Under the pieces are notes generated by a model. That model did no database searches and was not told where the DNA came from. It was given only the letters and a program-made list of their open reading frames with translations. The position numbers were made by a program, and so were the translations under genes. A stretch of 14,027 nucleotides of DNA from an uncultured Ruminococcus sp. (GTDB lineage Bacteria > Bacillota > Clostridia > Oscillospirales > Acutalibacteraceae), in the NCBI GenBank assembly GCA_902766585.1, contig CACXDV010000201.1:1-14027 (forward strand), in the 5' to 3' direction. Each line of letters starts with the position of its first letter. Position 1 is the stretch's first letter. Shown here piece by piece: positions 12,282 through 14,027 of the stretch.

Positions 12282-14027
12282 TATGAAGGCACCGCCGAAA
12301 ATCAAAGATCCGGGTATGGTAATAAAGCGTCTTTTAAGCTATATTAAGGACTATAAATTCAGGTTTATCGCAGTATTGCTGTGTATAGTCATATGTGCTG
12401 CAGCAAGCGCGCTCAGCTCAATGATGATACAGATACTCATAGATAATTACATCACTCCGCTTCTGGGAACGGAAAATCCCGATTTCAGCGGGCTGTTAAA
12501 AATGCTCATGGTAATGGGAGCAGCCTTTCTTATCGGTGCGCTTGCGGGACTTGCCTATAATCGTATGATGGTAACTATATCTCAGGGTATACAGAAAAAA
12601 ATCAGGGATGAAATGTTCAGTCATATGCAGACACTTCCGATAAGCTATTTTGATACACATTCCCACGGAGATGTTATGAGCCGTTATACCAATGATATAG
12701 ATACTCTCCGTCAGATGATGTCGATAAGCCTTCCTCAGATGTTTTCGTCTGTAATTACCATTGTAACTCTGCTTGTGGCAATGCTTTCAATGAATGTCTA
12801 TATGACGCTGTTTGTTCTTGTCTTTGTTTTCATAATGCTTACTATAACCAAGAAAATAGCATCGCACAGCGCGGTCAATTTCATAGCGCAGCAGAAGGAG
12901 CTGGGTGATGTCAACGGCTATATCGAGGAAATGATAAACGGACAGAAGGTCATAAAGGTGTTCTGCCATGAGGAAGCGGCAAAGGAGGAATTTGACAAAA
13001 AGAACGAATCCCTTTGCAGCAGAGCGACAGCGGCAAATACCTTTGCAAATATCCTTATGCCGATAATGAACAATCTCGGAAATTTACAGTATGTTCTTAT
13101 AGCGATAGTCGGGGGAGCGCTTTCGATTTTCGGTATTGCTCCCATAACAGCGGGAATAATTGCCTCCTTCTTACAGCTTTCAAAAAACTTCACAAGGCCC
13201 TTCAGTGAGATATCACAGCAGATAAATGCCGTTATCATGGCTCTTGCGGGCGCGGAGCGAATTTTTGAGCTTATGGACGAGGAAAGCGAACAGGATAACG
13301 GATATGTTACCCTTGTAAACGCAAAATATGATAAGGAAGGCAATATTACGGAAACAGACGAGCGCACAGAAATGTGGGCATGGAAGCACCCCCACGGCGA
13401 CGGTACTATCACCTATACAAAGCTTAACGGAGATATAGTGATGAAGGAGGTCGATTTCGGATATACTCCCGAAAAGACTGTACTGCATGATATTTCGCTT
13501 TATGCAAAAGCGGGTGAAAAGGTCGCATTTGTAGGAGCGACAGGCGCTGGTAAAACTACCATCACAAATCTTATCAACCGCTTCTATGATATAGCAGACG
13601 GAAAAATAAGATATGACGGCATCAATATCAATAAGATAAAAAAGACCGACCTTCGCCGTTCGCTTGGTGTCGTTTTGCAGGATGTACATTTGTTTACGGG
13701 TACGGTAATGGAGAATATCCGTTACGGCAAGCTTGATGCTGATGATGAGGAATGTATCGCCGCGGCAAAGCTTGCGAACGCGCATGATTTCATTATGATG
13801 CTTCCGGAGGGATATCAGACTGTTATTTCCGGAGACGGCGGACAGCTTTCTCAGGGACAGTGCCAGCTCATATCAATAGCAAGGGCAGCGGTCGCTGATC
13901 CGCCCGTAATGATACTTGACGAGGCAACATCAAGTATTGATACCAGAACAGAGGCGCTTGTCCAGAAGGGAATGGACGGACTGATGTACGGCAGGACGGT
14001 ATTTGTTATAGCGCACCGTCTCAGCAC
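12274..14027 (+). CDS. ABC exporter half-transporter with consensus ATP site (3' end cut by window)
   Basis: The reading frame stays open to the window edge, giving 584 visible residues; I estimate that only the last few tens of residues are missing. A six-helix exporter domain (about 28-325) is followed by a linker insertion (about 342-388, with the WAWKHPHGDG motif typical of this Firmicutes subfamily) and a nucleotide-binding domain. Walker A is GATGAGKT (421-428), Q-loop Gln469, Walker B VMILDE (545-550) with catalytic Glu550, and H-loop His581. Its signature is LSQGQ (525-529) instead of LSGGQ. That deviation is complementary to its partner: the productive site would use this Walker A/B/His with the partner's VSGGQ, while LSQGQ would face the partner's degenerate motifs. 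The ATG at 12274 overlaps the previous gene by 8 bases, with GGGGAG 8 nt upstream. Confidence 0.9.
   Translation, partial: MADMKAPPKIKDPGMVIKRLLSYIKDYKFRFIAVLLCIVICAAASALSSMMIQILIDNYITPLLGTENPDFSGLLKMLMVMGAAFLIGALAGLAYNRMMVTISQGIQKKIRDEMFSHMQTLPISYFDTHSHGDVMSRYTNDIDTLRQMMSISLPQMFSSVITIVTLLVAMLSMNVYMTLFVLVFVFIMLTITKKIASHSAVNFIAQQKELGDVNGYIEEMINGQKVIKVFCHEEAAKEEFDKKNESLCSRATAANTFANILMPIMNNLGNLQYVLIAIVGGALSIFGIAPITAGIIASFLQLSKNFTRPFSEISQQINAVIMALAGAERIFELMDEESEQDNGYVTLVNAKYDKEGNITETDERTEMWAWKHPHGDGTITYTKLNGDIVMKEVDFGYTPEKTVLHDISLYAKAGEKVAFVGATGAGKTTITNLINRFYDIADGKIRYDGININKIKKTDLRRSLGVVLQDVHLFTGTVMENIRYGKLDADDEECIAAAKLANAHDFIMMLPEGYQTVISGDGGQLSQGQCQLISIARAAVADPPVMILDEATSSIDTRTEALVQKGMDGLMYGRTVFVIAHRLS

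Noticed and set aside
1..14027. CRISPR array, tRNA/rRNA genes, insertion sequence or prophage genes
   Set aside because: I saw no regularly spaced repeats, no tRNA cloverleaf or rRNA segment, no transposase or integrase, and no attachment-site duplication.

Overview
The window reads as a low-to-moderate GC Firmicutes chromosome. Promoters are close to the SigA consensus (TTGACA-17-TATAAT), GGAGG-type Shine-Dalgarno sites precede most starts, genes overlap by a few bases within operons, and terminators are Rho-independent. A HydE protein and a heterodimeric ABC exporter of the Firmicutes type suggest an anaerobic Clostridia member, possibly a Ruminococcus-like gut organism. That placement is an inference from gene content and protein similarity; no rRNA or marker gene is present.

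Layout: (1) 1-522 has no gene but holds two facing terminators and an AT-rich hairpin. (2) 523-2545, minus strand: a tight three-gene operon coding, in transcription order, for a Sel1/TPR repeat protein, a J-domain protein and a stand-alone HIRAN-domain protein. (3) 2546-2959: a divergent regulatory region with two candidate leftward promoters, a rightward consensus promoter, and a perfect 18-bp inverted repeat over the rightward -10. (4) 2960-7461, plus strand: gshA-type glutamate-cysteine ligase, a class II glutamine amidotransferase-like hydrolase, a second and unrelated GCS2-family ligase, and the radical SAM enzyme HydE, closed by a bidirectional terminator. (5) 7555-9736, minus strand: a fused Wzz/BY-kinase and its PHP-type tyrosine phosphatase. 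(6) 9737-10101: a second divergent promoter region with a MarR-type operator. (7) 10102-14027, plus strand: a MarR repressor and two ABC half-transporters; the second runs off the window end.

How the genes may work together: the Sel1/J/HIRAN genes are probably translationally coupled and may form an Hsp70-cochaperone or nucleic-acid-linked stress module of unknown role. The gshA-to-hydE operon joins two gamma-glutamyl ligases with an N-terminal-Cys amidohydrolase. This resembles the 'add glutamate, modify, remove glutamate' logic of ergothioneine (EgtA/EgtC) and putrescine (PuuA/PuuD) pathways, but here it is tied to a hydrogenase-cofactor enzyme whose chemistry involves a cysteine-bound iron complex. 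No described pathway that I recognise has this combination, so it is the best candidate for something new. The BY-kinase/phosphatase pair is a polysaccharide-export control switch lying apart from any sugar genes in view. The last operon is a typical MarR-controlled efflux pump with one degenerate and one consensus ATP site.
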